Positions 1 to 12,120 of a stretch of DNA of 64,000 nucleotides are shown here, piece after piece. Made by a program: the position numbers and the translations under genes. Position 1 is the first letter of the stretch, and the number at the start of each line of letters is the position of its first letter. The DNA is from Mactra quadrangularis. Lineage: Eukaryota > Mollusca > Bivalvia > Venerida > Mactridae. The stretch covers positions 66,235,872 through 66,299,871 of the forward strand of contig CM046301.1 of assembly GCA_025267735.1 (NCBI GenBank). Reading direction: 5' to 3'. The notes beneath the pieces were generated by a model, which was not told the origin of the DNA, did not search any database, and saw only the letters and a list, made by a program, of their open reading frames with translations.

Positions 1-118
1 ACAAACTAAATAACAGATCACCTTTTTTGTCTTGTAGATGTTCAAAGGCTTGTCGTTGACAGTCCCTTAGCACTAAATTTTTGTCATAATTTTTAGCAAT
101 ATCATCTATTGTTGACAT
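1..118 (-). CDS. N-terminal fragment of a possible RecQ-like helicase (cut by window edge)
   Basis: An open frame starts at the ATG at 118-116 and runs off the left edge with 39 residues and no stop. An in-frame TAA lies a few codons upstream, which supports this ATG as a start. The readable part includes LRDCQRQAFEHL followed by KKGDLLFSL. This spacing (an LRxxQxxAF glutamine motif, then a short hydrophobic strand) is what precedes the Walker A motif in RecQ-family and related SF2 helicases. The Walker A itself would lie outside the window, so the assignment is tentative. It could be a cellular helicase or one of the multicopy helicase-like genes common in invertebrate genomes. It lies on the same strand as, and downstream of, the PGGHG-like exons. 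Confidence 0.4.
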   Translation of the reverse strand, partial: MSTIDDIAKNYDKNLVLRDCQRQAFEHLQDKKGDLLFSL

Positions 119-1272
119 TTTTTGCGGATGAGTAAAAAAGCCAAATTACTCAGAATAGGAAGACGTTTCACAAGAAAATAGTTCTTGTAAATATAACTCT
201 TTAAAAATTGGATTTCGTCTGTAATAAAATTTCATTTCACGTAAAAATTTGAGATAATATATATAAAAGACGAATTACGCTTTAGATACAAAATCTAAAT
301 TATATTACTATTTTACAAGAATCTTGTAAAACCCGAGACGTTTACAGAGATATAGATCACTGTAAGGATCGACAACTCTGTATGAGAGATTGGGATAGCC
401 ACGGAGCGACTCCGCAGCTCTTCCGTGGTCCTTTCCGTGAAAGTGTGACCAGGGCATTAGCTATAATTTGATCTTATAAAGACTAGCTAATCAAAATCAT
501 TACTAGTATGTTCATCTTTCATAATGTACATGTGAGTCTTATTCTTCTATCCATGCCAACATGATTAGCTCAATCGATAGAACGGCTCCGAATCTTGGGT
601 GGAAGACAGGCTGTATTCCAAAGAAAGACGTACATATCTTAATGTAATATTGTTATAAATATTGACTACAGACATTCTTCTGTTTACCTATGTATCAAGT
701 GAGGCAAGACTGAAAATCCACAGTTGTATTTCTGTCATGCCCTGAAATCAAACCCGCTACCTTCGGAAATATTATATTTGTCAAATTCTGGCTGAAGGAA
801 GATTTAGCATAAAGGGAGGCAACAATGTCAATAACATTTTTTCGATTAACTCCCTTGCGTATTGAAATTGTGTATTACATTATGAAAATATATAAATCGT
901 ATAATCTGCCCCGGGGGCATACATTTCAACACAGGGTATTGAATTATAAGACACATGTACATAAATTGTGAGTGTTTATAATTTTGTTTTCGACTTAATT
1001 TATACCTATTCAACCTATCTTTTGTATTCATATTTACGTTTCAGATAAAATAATTCACTAAGAATCTGCAACCTTAAGTTAGACGCAAATGGAGATCAAT
1101 TGAATTTTATTGACATGCTAAACAGCTAAAACTCACAACCCATTCGCTAGTATTTAACTGATCCTAGAAAACGTGGTAGTTTTCATTTGGAGGGTCGTTA
1201 TTTTGACTGTCATGTCATACATATAGCCAAGCGTTTGCCTACTTGGGCGAAGCATTTGACTGGCTCTGGTCG
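119..1272. other. Non-coding stretch, no gene seen
   Basis: AT-rich sequence with frequent stops in all frames. A short GC-richer patch at about 390-450 contains the partly self-complementary CCACGGAGCG and CTTCCGTGG, and could be the 5' flank of the minus-strand fragment at the edge. No other structure was recognised. Confidence 0.4.
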
Positions 1273-2302
1273 TTCCTAAACACCATGTCATTCCCTTTTC
1301 ATGTAGAAGGGAAATTAGGCATGGTTACCAGGGCTGTTGATGTTTTGCTAAGTGATGGCTTACGCTGTTGTTTTTGTGTTTGTCTCCGAATGGAGATGAA
1401 CCAACCTGCATGAGTCGTGCATGTGGTCGCACGATCATGGCGCTCTACCCTGTCTCTTTAATTCCCCTCATAATATATTTAGGTTACTAGTAATATTAAA
1501 TGTATTTAACTCACTAGTATGTAACACAGGCTCTCGGCGTACCTTTAAAAAATTAATCACATACTATATGTATGCGTGTTTAGAAAACAAATGTGGGAAC
1601 GTCGGCAGTCTGTGCTATTTAATAGATTTAATATATTTTTTTTATTTCATATTAAGTTAAATAAATTTACCTTATTAATTAGATATTCATTTAATGTCAT
1701 TGAATTACATAAGACATACCTCCTTTTTTAAATTTTGTTTCTTATTTTGTATTTTTTTGTATTAATATTTTATTTAAGAATGTCCCTAAGGGACATACTT
1801 AGATTAAAATTTTAATACAAAATATTTAAAGAAACAAAATTTGAAAAAAGGGCGTACGTCTTATTTAAATCAACGACATTAAATGAATATCTAATTATTA
1901 AGTTAAATGTATTTAAAATGATATAAAATAAAAAAAAAATATTAATTCTATTTAATAGCATAGGCTGTCGGCGTCCCCACATTTTTTTTCTAAACACGCA
2001 TACATAGTATATGTGTTCAAAAATATTTGGAAGGTACGCCGACAGCCTGTGTTTAATAGTGAGTTAAAAAATTTAATATAATTTTAAGTAACCGAATTAT
2101 ATTATGAGGGGAATTAAAGAGTCAGGATAGAGCGCCATGATCGTGCGACCACATGCACGACTCATGCAGTTGGTTCGTCGCCATTCGGAGACAAACCCCA
2201 AAAACAACAGCGTAAGCCATCACTTAGCAAAACATCGACAGCTCTGGTAACCATGCCTTATTTCCCTTCTATATGAAAAAGGAATGGCGTGGTGTTTTGG
2301 AA
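1273..2302. repeat. Large foldback (long imperfect palindrome)
   Basis: The left half, starting near TTCCTAAACACCATG, is repeated as its reverse complement in the right half, ending near CATGGTGTTTAGGAA-like sequence at 2,302. The centre is at about 1,788, in the perfect palindrome ATGTCCCTAAGGGACAT. Outer landmarks such as CATGGTTACCAGGGCTGT, and the segment beside ATGGCGCTCTA, are matched in both arms with scattered mismatches. Each arm is about 510 bp with almost no spacer. Apparent ORFs inside it are in low-complexity frames and do not look like protein. It is best described as a non-autonomous foldback or MITE-like element. Confidence 0.75.
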
Positions 2303-2477
2303 CTACATGTATTTCATTTTCTATTTTTTCATGCAATTTTAAATACAATATTTGAACATTTTGAGGGTGGTTACAGGAAATAGTGTAAAAAAAAATAAAT
2401 GTCATTTTATAGTCTAAGTTTCATGCTTACGCACGTTCACCGACTTTACAACAATTAACCCTGGTCATTGGGCTACT

Positions 2478-2712
2478 GGTATCTATCTATCAATCTCCCT
2501 GGGGAGTCTTCTACTCCGCTTATTAGTGCAGCCGACAAATTGGCGCAACGGAATTATACCACCCTCGCAGGTACCCATTTACACCTGGGTGGAGTGAAGC
2601 AATCGCAGGTAAATTTCTTGCTCAAGGAAATTAGCAGTGCCCCTAGTGGGATTCGAACCCAGGACCTCTCGATCCCTAAGCGCGCGTCCTACCACTGGAC
2701 TACTGCTCCTAC
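2478..2712 (-). repeat. tRNA-derived SINE, minus orientation
   Basis: Read on the minus strand, the head begins AGGAGCAGTAGTCCAGTGG (A-box-like) and continues through a B-box-like GGGTTCGAATCCCACT, as in a tRNA. A non-tRNA body follows, containing CTTGAGCAAGAAATTTACC and CACCCAGGTGTAAATGGGTA. A close relative on the plus strand is at 11,927-12,120, a degraded copy is at 40,880-41,090, and a tail-only copy is near 20,888. It is a pol III retroposon, not a functional tRNA gene: the anticodon arm does not pair properly. Confidence 0.75.
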
Positions 2713-4056
2713 AAAACAAATTAACAATATCTAAATTCTGCAGCCTTGTATTGACCTTATTGATTAACAGGCGTCTGTGATCAGGAATGAAAATAAAACT
2801 TGCACGCAGTAACCATGCATCAATAATATGATCATAAAAATACTGCTGAGTTTGCACGTTTTAGAACCTGCTAAGCTATTTTCCCTATACTTAAACATAC
2901 ATGGAAATTGCACTGTTTGTATACCAATATACATGCATAGCTCTACCGCTTTCTGCAATTTTTGCGTTAATTATAAGTCGCGTGATCACTACAAATAAAC
3001 TGGACTTATAAGTTACCTAACACGTTGATGCAATGTCTGACAATAATAACATTTTTTTTAAATTAAAAGATGTTGCTGTTATTAAAAACATATCTAAGCA
3101 TGTATCACGAAATTAACGTGCGAATACCATAGCCACAGTACTGCCAAATATGTACAGTAAAACTTCCAACATGTGTTTTTTCCTAAAAGCAATCTTCTAC
3201 CAACAACAATCTCAATAAAATTATACTACAAACTGCTCCACTATATTAACGCTACGGTAGATCTTAGTGTCTTTGCAGTTTAAAGATATTATTTTAAGTA
3301 GGGGCCTACAAAAATTCATTCGGTAAACATAGATCATTTACGTTTATTTCCTCAAAAACGAATCGAACATGGATGGTTAAAAGTTTATTTAATCTGTATG
3401 TGATATACTTTTTTCCGAAGACCGAAACTTAACAGTAATCAATTCATAAATCGACTATTTTATCATGTAGCTGGAGGCTGATAATTTGGATTTCTAAAAG
3501 TCTTTAGATCTACCGTAGCGTTAATATAGTGGAGCAGTTTGTAGAATAATTTTATTGAGATTGTTGTTGGTAGAAGATTGCTTTTAGAAAAAGACACATG
3601 TTGAAAGTTTTACTGTACATATTTGGCAGTACTGTGGCTATGGTATTCGCACGTTAATTTCGTGATACATGCTTAGATATGTTTTTAATAACAGCAACAT
3701 CTTTTAATTTAAAAAAAATGTTATTATTGTCAGACATTGCATCAACGTGTTAGGTAACTTATAAGTCCAGTTTATTTGTAGTGATCACGCGACTTATAAC
3801 TAACGCAAAAATTGCAGAAAGCGGTAGAGCTATGCATGTATATTGGTATACAAACAGTGCAATTTCCATGTATGTCTAAGTATAGGGAAAATAGCTTAGC
3901 AGGTACTAAACTGTGCAAACTCAGCAGCATTTTAATGATCATATTATTGATGCATGGTTACTGCGTGCAAGTTTTATTTTCATTCATGATCACAGACGCC
4001 TGTTAATCAATAAGGTCAATACAAGGCTGCAGAATTTAGATATTGTTAATTTGTTT
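2713..4056. repeat. Foldback element with two ~560-bp near-identical arms
   Basis: The segment 2,713-3,273 is repeated as its reverse complement at 3,497-4,056, around a spacer of about 220 bp. Landmarks seen in both arms include ATCTAAATTCTGCAGCCTTG, GCGTCTGTGATCA and CTACCGTAGCGTTAATATAG. Only a few mismatches were seen by eye, so the duplication is young or is homogenised. The outer end abuts the SINE head at 2,712. The arms produce twin 64-codon ORFs on opposite strands, which are an artefact of the inversion. Confidence 0.8.
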
Positions 4057-4622
4057 TAGCTCGATTGTATTCAACTAGTTCTCAGAATGTTCATTAACTA
4101 CTCAAAGAGCCCGGCCTTTCCTGGTCGTCAAATTCTATGAAATTAGAAGGTGTCATGTTCATGTTAAATGAAACTATCAGGTGGGTTGTAGATGATACAG
4201 AGCTTGCTATCCAAAAATTACCAGTCAAAACAATTAAGTAACCGCCCAGTCACGCCCATATATTCGTGAACAGAATTAAATTTATCTAATGAACACAATC
4301 GATTGTACGGTGGCATATTTATGCCACCAGGTAACTACATAACTTATAACTTAAATAAGTGGTTAACTAGTTACGTAACTTGTTTATCATTTATTACCTA
4401 TATCAATTATCTGAACGGAGTAAGTGGTTAGTAGTTAACTAGTTACGGAATTATGCCGCCATACCAATGGGTACAGTACTATACGTTTTTTACTTCATAC
4501 GTATATATTTGAGATAGTTAGGCTAATGTCATGATGTATATTAATTGTTGTACACAGATTATAAAATAATTGTTAACAGAAATGTTTTATCAGAAATCTG
4601 AATGCTCTAAACTTCACCATAC
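4057..4622. other. Non-coding stretch
   Basis: No exon of the adjacent PGGHG-like gene could be found here in any minus-strand frame. The sequence contains short local repeats such as AACTAGTTACG near 4,365 and 4,437. Nothing else was recognised. Confidence 0.4.
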
Positions 4623-7028
4623 CTTTTATAAAAGAACCCTTTGCATCTTGTTGAAATGGACTCACTGACATTAAGTAAACATCAGTTTTGTTTATGACCA
4701 GACCTTCTTTAACTATGATCATATTAGGAATAACATTGTAAAAAACATGTACTGGTGTACGACCAGACTCTGGCGTCTCTGCTTCTCTTGTCTTTCCAGT
4801 CGTATATCTGTAATATATAGGCTTATCGATTTTATCTCGATCGATGAAATATTTATTAATCTCTAGAACTCGTCCTGATCCTCTAGTAATGAGCTAGTAT
4901 AGGCCCCTAGCTTGTAAAGGATAACAAGAGACTTTATGTACATAATATCGTTTAGATTTGTCTCAAGTTATCCCACATGTCATGAAGTTTCTAACTCAAG
5001 AAAACAACGAGGCGGATATTAGACGCGGCTTTGGCCATCAGTTCAACTTTGTAGCCACATTAGGGCTGGTAAGTCATTCCTTGATTTCTTTACAACAAAT
5101 TAACCTTCTTCATACCAAATCTTTTTTAAGACTAGAATTTTCGAATTTATTGGAATCGTTGGTCAAACCTATTGGACGAGTTACTGCAATAAAACATTCC
5201 GTGCTCTTGCACTGCAACATTTTTATGGTTTTTATTAGACACCTCCATGGGATATAAGCAGAGGTGATCCAAAAACAACACGGCGACGAACAGTAATGCA
5301 AAAATGCAAAGATCTAGGATATAGTTGGGCTCAAGCACAGCATCTTGCTCAGAACCAAATGGTGTGAACTTGTTGAACGAAGGGGATTAAATTAGTAGAA
5401 AAGTAAACAAGAGTTAAAGTATACGTGTCCAATAACTTGTTTCACTCGATGCACACTCATCAGCAAATGTAAATCTACAGCCGTAAATGTTTCACTTCAT
5501 GAGGAGACAGGCTTTGGGCCGAATGTTGTTGAGTGTTGACTTTTAATTGGAGATTGTCGTAAAGGAGCGTTTCTTAATATTCAAGAAGACAAACTAAATC
5601 ATAGACTATACCTTGTGTTAGGTATATTACTGGTCTTGTTTATAAAGACAATATCATCACTCGGTGCACCATGGTTGATATGTAGTGGTATGTATATGGT
5701 TGGTTGATGTCCATCTGTTACTATCTTTGTCTGTGTTACCAACAATCTCGTCTCATTTCTATGTGCGTATGTTTTCACTTCTATCTTTAAATGATCTATG
5801 GTGTAAGTGACTACAAACATACCTGCAGCAGAGAAAACAGGAAACTATAGTATATCTATTATATAGAGTATGTATCCTTAACTTAAGCAGGAAGCAACGT
5901 ATATTCAATTTGATGTATTCAACATCAGCTTACTGTACGACACGATACGTACTGTATTGAAACAAAAGTTAACTGTACGGCTTGGTAGCCACTACCATTA
6001 GCTTCTTTTAGCTTTCGAATTTCGAAGGCATTGTGCGATATTTTATATGACGGCTGTAGTGGTAAATATAGAGAATCTCGGAATGACTAAATGTAAGGGT
6101 TGAAATGAAATTTGTTTCAGATCACGGAAACTGCCGATTAGTCACGAATAGTTACGATTGTAAAATAAAATGCTAGGAGCTACCACGCCGTTTCAAAAGC
6201 CTGTGTCTAATTGTTGGCTTCACTGGACTATTCTGACAAGTGATGCAATCAAAAATCTAAAAGAAAAGTTATATCGATGTTATACCTTGTTTCATATCTA
6301 AGCAATATGTACTATTTCCATGACCTGATAACTCCCCAAGTGTTACAGAAATGAAGGCTGGTATTCTTGCGCGGGAAGAAGTAGTTCCATTTCCATTGTA
6401 TAGACCATTCATGTAAACAGTGTCTCTTTGCGCTGCAAATCCAACATGGCCGTTCCCAAGAGATGGCCACATTCTTTTGTCTTTTGGAGGTCTGGAATAA
6501 TTAGAAAATATTAACGAGTTCAATAACATGATCACACTTGGTGTCATAATCTCGTTTAAGTTCCACTGTTTGTCAATTTGCTGATACCCCCGCCCCTACC
6601 TTGGACTCGGTTTATTGATGTCTACGTGAATTGGTAAATCGACATAGAGCAACAGTATAACACAAAACCACCATCAACAAGACAATCATCATCACCGTCA
6701 TGATATTGAAAGTACCCTCGTGAAAAAATAATTATGCAACGTCATGTAACTACATTTATAAATATTCAACAAAAAACGTTACAATGGTATGATATGCATT
6801 CAGTAAAATATAAGCTGCAAACTTTAATATCAATGGATTGATATTTAATATGTATTTAGGCTTTAAAGATTATAAACTTAAAGTGTAATCAACATACCTA
6901 GCGGAGCATAGTGTCCATTCATTATCCGTTGCAATATTTGTAGCTTTAGAATCCGAACATTTTAATATATTAACTCCTATGCTTAAGAAAAAGAAGAAAG
7001 TTGAATGAATATATATTGCAGTGGTCAT
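4623..7028 (-). CDS. PGGHG: PGGHG/ATHL1-like collagen glucosidase, N-terminal four exons (partial)
   Basis: Minus-strand exons: 7,028-6,898 (ATG, hydrophobic N-terminus with FFFFLSIG), 6,491-6,286, 5,822-5,612 and 4,807-4,623. All have AG/GT boundaries and the phases join without a break, giving 244 residues. Diagnostic stretches are MWPSLGNGHVGF, DTVYMNGLYNG and SSRARIPAF in exon 2, and EAETPESGRTPVHVFYN in exon 4. They match the N-terminal beta-sandwich domain of protein-glucosylgalactosylhydroxylysine glucosidase (GH65; formerly acid-trehalase-like 1). In characterised members the enzyme removes glucose from glucosylgalactosyl-hydroxylysine of collagen. The (alpha/alpha)6 catalytic domain is encoded further on, and no such exon was found between 4,622 and the left edge. 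The gene is therefore either cut by the window or interrupted by the foldback elements. The first exon looks like a signal peptide. Confidence 0.8.
4917..4976. repeat. Short degenerate hairpin related to the 56.7-kb MITE end
   Basis: GGATAACAAGAGAC near 4,919 is an imperfect inverted copy of GTCTCAAGTTATCC near 4,961. The second half, TTTGTCTCAAGTTATCC, is identical to the inner part of the terminal repeat of the MITE at 56,702-56,963. It may be a remnant of that family, but it is short, so this is uncertain. Confidence 0.35.
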
Positions 7029-8745
7029 GTTGCTTCACATTGTAACTACCATGGCCCAGGGAAGGATCAAATATCAACACAGGGAGGTTCATCTGTCAAC
7101 TTATGGAGTAGGGTTTAATTTTGAGAACAACAATTTCTTGCGGAGAGGCGTTTAAATTTTAATGAAGCTTTGGATCACTAAATGAGTATGGTTATTACAG
7201 AAGCGTTGGTTTTCTAGGGAGGCGGAAGTAATTCTGACCCATGCTTCCAGCTAGAGCCGCCTATGTTGTAGATAGAGTGAGTACTACTCAGGAAATCATT
7301 ACTGTCGCCACTTATAGTGTATATCTATAAACATGATATAATTATATATTTGTCATTGCTTACATTGTTCTTTTCTTCTAGTACTATGTAAGTGATTATT
7401 CTAAAACCCAGAAAATGGCAGGAACACTGAAAATAGGACTTAGCGTATTAATTGGTTGATGTTTCAAAGTTAGCTTCTATATAAAGAGGAGCAAAAAGGG
7501 AAGGGAAGAGAGAAAAGGGTGCAGCACCCTACTATTCTGATTAAGAATATAACCATTACATGTTAATAGGCAGGACACTGACCCCCTAAAAATAAGATAT
7601 TTTGTTGGATATGAACCTTCTCTGATTACAGAAACATAGCAGTAAGTCACCGAAAAAGAAAATTCAGATATAGAAATGAAGAAATAAGTTAAAATGAAAA
7701 TATTCCAAAGCTAAATCATCATTAAAATATAAAACTTGGTTTCAGTAGAAAAGGGCACGGATTTTTAGGTGTAGCTTCCTGGTCTCCCTTGAGAGTAAAC
7801 TCAAGTTTTTTACATATTCATGTATTTTGTTGGTGATTTAGCTCTTTTTCGACAATATTCCAGTTATAAGTCATATCACCTCAGGACGTCGATCTACTCG
7901 CTTTCTGTGAAGAGAGATATGTGTCTTGACAGAAGCTGATCTAATACAAGATACATACCAACGACAGTTGCTGACAACTCTCCTGCTTGATACAGTAGGA
8001 AAGTAGATTGGTCGTAGGATTTTAACTTGTTGTATGATAATATTCAGACAACTTAGTCTAGGACTCGGTTACGTCCTCATTGTGCTATAATGCTTCTTTT
8101 ATGTTTCGAGGTAAAGTAAAATTACATTAACAATATTTGAGTTAGTTTTTATAATTTTATTTCACATGAACATAACGAACAAAAAATAAGTTTTAAGCAA
8201 ATTAATTTGCAGTTTGTACCGATTACTTTTACAAGACACTTGAACGAACCGTGTATTCGGGTTTTATATTAAACCAAGGGAGATAACGAATAAAAACAAT
8301 TAAAAAAAAACAAAGGAAAGTAACAACGTCGAACTCGGACGAATGTCGGCCAGGTCGAACACCTGCCTGGCTCGAATTTTTTTCCACGTCCCTTCAAGTT
8401 CGAGCCAGCGAACTTTTACTGTATATTCATCCATGCATTTAATGCATTAAACAAACTTTATATTGTAAGAATTTTATATGCTTGAAATTATAAATACGCA
8501 AAGATGAATTGCTGCGCGCTATAAAGACATTTTGATATTTTTTTGTTATTTATCTACTTTTCTATCTTGCCTTGACCGAATAAACTCAAATGCATGTTCA
8601 TTCATGCATTCATTACATTTTACATTTTCAACATATTTTATGTAACAAAGTCAGCATTTGACATCCTTGAAGGTGTATCCGTCATTTTACTTTTTTTATT
8701 CGCTAACCAAATCAACTATCAAAAATGAATGCTTGAACTAGGAGA
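7029..8745. other. Non-coding flank upstream of the PGGHG-like start
   Basis: No coding exon was recognised. This is the 5' side of the minus-strand PGGHG-like gene and would contain its promoter, but no convincing core-promoter element could be singled out in this AT-rich sequence. Confidence 0.35.
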
Positions 8746-8900
8746 GAGCTTGGTCGAGTGGTTACGACTTTCGACTAGTAATCTTTGGATAGCTATCTTC
8801 ATGGTGGTTCGAATCCCGTCTATAACCTACCCCGTTGTTTCCTTGAGCAAGAAACTTCATCCTATTAGCTCATTCGGATCTCCTCGGCCATTCGCTACGA
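8746..8900 (+). repeat. tRNA-derived SINE, second family
   Basis: A tRNA-like head (GCTTGGTCGAGTGGTTACGA as A-box region, GGTTCGAATCCCG as B-box region) is followed by TTTCCTTGAGCAAGAAACTT. The internal ATCTTTGGATAGCTA is also found in the diverged copy at 22,225-22,440. It lacks a proper anticodon stem, so it is a retroposon head and not a tRNA gene. Confidence 0.6.
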
Positions 8901-9681
8901 ATAACTAATAAATTATAATTATTCATTCATGAAGGGTCGAGGTTTTCCGAATGCCTACTAGCTCAGTACGTACTGAGGGACTAGAAATGTACTCGAACGT
9001 GATTAATCAAGGTTGTAAAAACTTGTTTCACAATCGAGCTAAAGTAAATAAGTATAAATATAATGTTTGAATTGAAATGCTGACTTCTCACTAAAATACA
9101 TGTAAATGTATTACGTAGGTATTGTAGCGTGGCGTGGTCAACTTCAATATTCATTTATAAATTTTGAAATATATTTCTCAATAATCATAAAAATCTATTT
9201 GTTCAGTCACATTTATGATCAATGATTTTCTTAAACTTTAAAGAATAGTTTAAGGTCGTATATAAAAATATCGTACGATCACTGTTAAGTTTACCCACTC
9301 ACGCCATGTTTTGATTGGCTACGAGTTTTATGATGTATTTAGTACGCTTACACTGGGTATAGTTGGCTGGTAGCTCATTCTTATTTATATTTTATACTAG
9401 AGTGAGTAAGCGGAATTATTTAAATGAGATACGCATACGTGCAGTTATTTGACACTTGTTTGTGGATAAACCTATTTTATGTTTTTATCATTCTCGAAGT
9501 GAAAGTTCAAGGAAATTGGTAATTAAAAACTTATTTATGTAATCTTATCACATTTGTAAATTCCTCATGGGCCGATAGGCTAACAGGGTTTTGAACAATT
9601 AAGATGCATTTATATAACAGTAGTACAGCTACAGTTAGGATTTTCAAAATTGATGGTGTAAATAGCGAAATTATCTGATAT

Positions 9682-9800
9682 AATGACCATTTTCTTTTCA
9701 AATAAAGCGCTTGGGGCTTCAAAATCGTCAAACATCGCATTATTGCGCAATAACCAAAGTGACCTTTATATAGCAAAACTTTACAGTAGTAAGGCAATTG
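9682..9800 (+). repeat. Dispersed repeat, copy 1 of 2
   Basis: The segment from ACCATTTTCTTTTCAAATAA through AATAACCAAAGTGACC to AGCAAAACTTTACAGT has a clear relative at 21,938-22,036 in the same orientation. Shared words include GCAATAACCA and AGCAAAACTT. A 60-codon ORF crossing it is not considered real. Confidence 0.5.
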
Positions 9801-9878
9801 AAAGCACTATTCTGGGGGGCACTGGTGCATTTTTGGAAGAAATTTACAAATGGCAAACTATTTGACTCAAATCAACAG

Positions 9879-9953
9879 CATTCTCGTACCCAGAGTCTAG
9901 TAGGATTCTCGATACTAGCTCGAGAATCTTGATAACCTCAGGGTACGAGAATG
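9879..9953. repeat. 75-bp hairpin repeat (copy 1 of 2)
   Basis: The ends CATTCTCGTACCC (9,879-9,891) and GGGTACGAGAATG (9,941-9,953) are perfect inverted repeats. Inside, GATTCTCGATACTAGC is followed by a matching CTCGAGAATC. An inverted copy lies at about 24,343-24,415 in SPTLC2 intron 1, with GGTTATCAAGATTC and GAATCCTACTAG in common. It is a very small MITE-like element. Confidence 0.6.
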
Positions 9954-9955
9954 AT

Positions 9956-11926
9956 CAACAGGAGCATGGTGTCATTTATGTTCAAAATTAAATATAAATG
10001 TTGGAGTTATAGTTAATATATCTTATGTACGAACTGAATTCATTTTAATATTGTATTTGGAAAATTCATACAAGATTGCAATAATGAATTGATGCATGCC
10101 TGTTGGCACGGTTATTTGTTGTTTGACCACACTTGGTTTTCTATCTTGTTTTGATCTTCTTAAAATGCAATGTAGGCGCATACATTTTTTGACCAGTTCT
10201 TCTCGTCTCAATTTTAAGCGCAGTTTGTTCGCTGACCTTGGAACTTGTTCAGATGACTCTTTGTTTTTTTCATGGATAAGTGTGAATTAGTTTTTCTAAA
10301 AATCAGATTTTTTCCCAAGAACTTTCTGAGAGCAATGCATTCAATTGAAAAGTAGCACCCAGCGCATGCCACTTGCCAAATGTGTATACATCTGCAGTAA
10401 CGACACCAAAACGAAATAAATAAAGTTGAAAACTCACTAGTCGAACTTTGCACATTTTTTATATCAATTTGCAACCTTACCCAATTTTCAGTAAAATATA
10501 TATGTGAAGTATAAACTCTAAAAATGATGTTATTTTAAGATCGTTGAAATAGATACTTAGTATGTTAATAAAATATATGCATAAGTCATGGTTGAACGAA
10601 CTGTTGTATCTCCAAGTAATTTGAACTAATAGAGAATAAAAAGTTTATTGTGCTTGTATATAAAATAGATGTCTGTCCACAACAAAAACCTTGTATTATA
10701 TTATACATGTGTATACGCATCTGGTTGCCATCTTTGTCAACTTCATAGTAAGAAATCCATGGTACTCATATGTTATGAATAGTAACGTTGACGAAAAATA
10801 CTCTGGGTTACCGAGGATATTATTACTTATGTAATGATACACGAGACCATAAATCATGATCACAAATTATATACAATGTATACATTTATATACGAATCGT
10901 ATACTAGTATTTTTGACTGTTAAGGTTTACTTGTCGTACGATTGCGATGTCACGTACGTGAATCGTGGAGTTTGCTACGTCTTTTACATTAGATTTATGA
11001 TTTGTATTAAAACAATGGGATGATTCGATGGCTTCATTAGTTAACATTAGTAAAGATAGCATTCAGGGGGCGTTCTACATTAATGACAATTCTTCCATAA
11101 CGTCTGGGCCTGGCTCTATACAAATGTGTTGTGTATTGACGAGGGCGGGTAATTTGTCCACGTTTATTTATGATAATGTCAGCGTTTACTATACATACTT
11201 ATTCATAGTCTAAAAACCGATTTTCATGAAAGGATAAGCCTATGACCTGCAGCGGTTGGGATTCTAACTCTGATCTAACGGACTCGAAGTTAATCTTGCC
11301 AACCATATACCACATAGTTTCTGTGGCTATATACCCATACTTCAAATTTGTTAAAAATGAAATGATAGTTTTTGGTAAAATATATTTCGAACTAATCGGA
11401 AAGAACTAAGAAGTTTACAGCGTCACTGTACGAACTCCTGGTTAATATAATGAACTATCCACTTTCCTGTATTTTATTATATTATTTAAAGCGACATTAC
11501 CTTCGAAAGTTGTGTACATTACATTCAGTATGGAGGTGTTAAAATAACATTTACAATAAAACTATAATTTCTAAACTCGTTATTATTATTATCATACCAT
11601 GATCAATAAACTTCAGTCTAGCGTTTTACAATTTCTTCAAGATCAAGGTTCATTGTAACACAGCTATTGAAAAATTACTGAGATTTTTTTCGTGATTTGT
11701 CCACAAAATGTAAAGACCTTTTCAAGGACAATACTGATTTACCTCGTGTGCAAAATTAATGATTCACTACATTTACGATAATTCTGTCTATTGGTGATGT
11801 GTGATATTTAGACGGTTGAATTCCTCTTTTAAATTACTAAGTAATGTATATGATCACTGACACAGATATTTTCTAAGAAAGCTGGTTTCTAGTTGTTCAC
11901 TTAGGGCCTATTTTTTACATTTTACT
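9956..11926. other. Gene-free stretch
   Basis: Only short random-looking ORFs. No splice-consistent exon, tRNA or strong repeat was recognised. Confidence 0.35.
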
Positions 11927-12120
11927 AGGAGCTGTGGTCCAGTGGTAGCACGCGCTTAGGGATCGAAAGGTCCCGGGTTCGATCCCCACTAGGGGCACTG
12001 CTAATTTCCATGAGCAAGGAAATTAACCTACAATTGTTCCACTCCACCAAGGTGTAAATGGGTACTGTGAGGGATCGCCTAACTGAGGGTGGTTTTCAAT
12101 GATCAGGAGTTATAGTACAA
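11927..12120 (+). repeat. tRNA-derived SINE, plus orientation
   Basis: Head AGGAGCTGTGGTCCAGTGGT with A-box-like sequence, then B-box GGGTTCGATCCCCACTAGGG. The body contains GCAAGGAAATTAACCTAC and AAGGTGTAAATGGGTACTGT, and the copy fades into a tail with ATGATCAGGAGTTATAGTA. It is the best-preserved copy here of the family also seen inverted at 2,478-2,712. Confidence 0.75.

Noticed and set aside
2764..4006. Two near-identical 64-codon ORFs on opposite strands
   Set aside because: They are the same sequence seen in the two arms of the foldback element.
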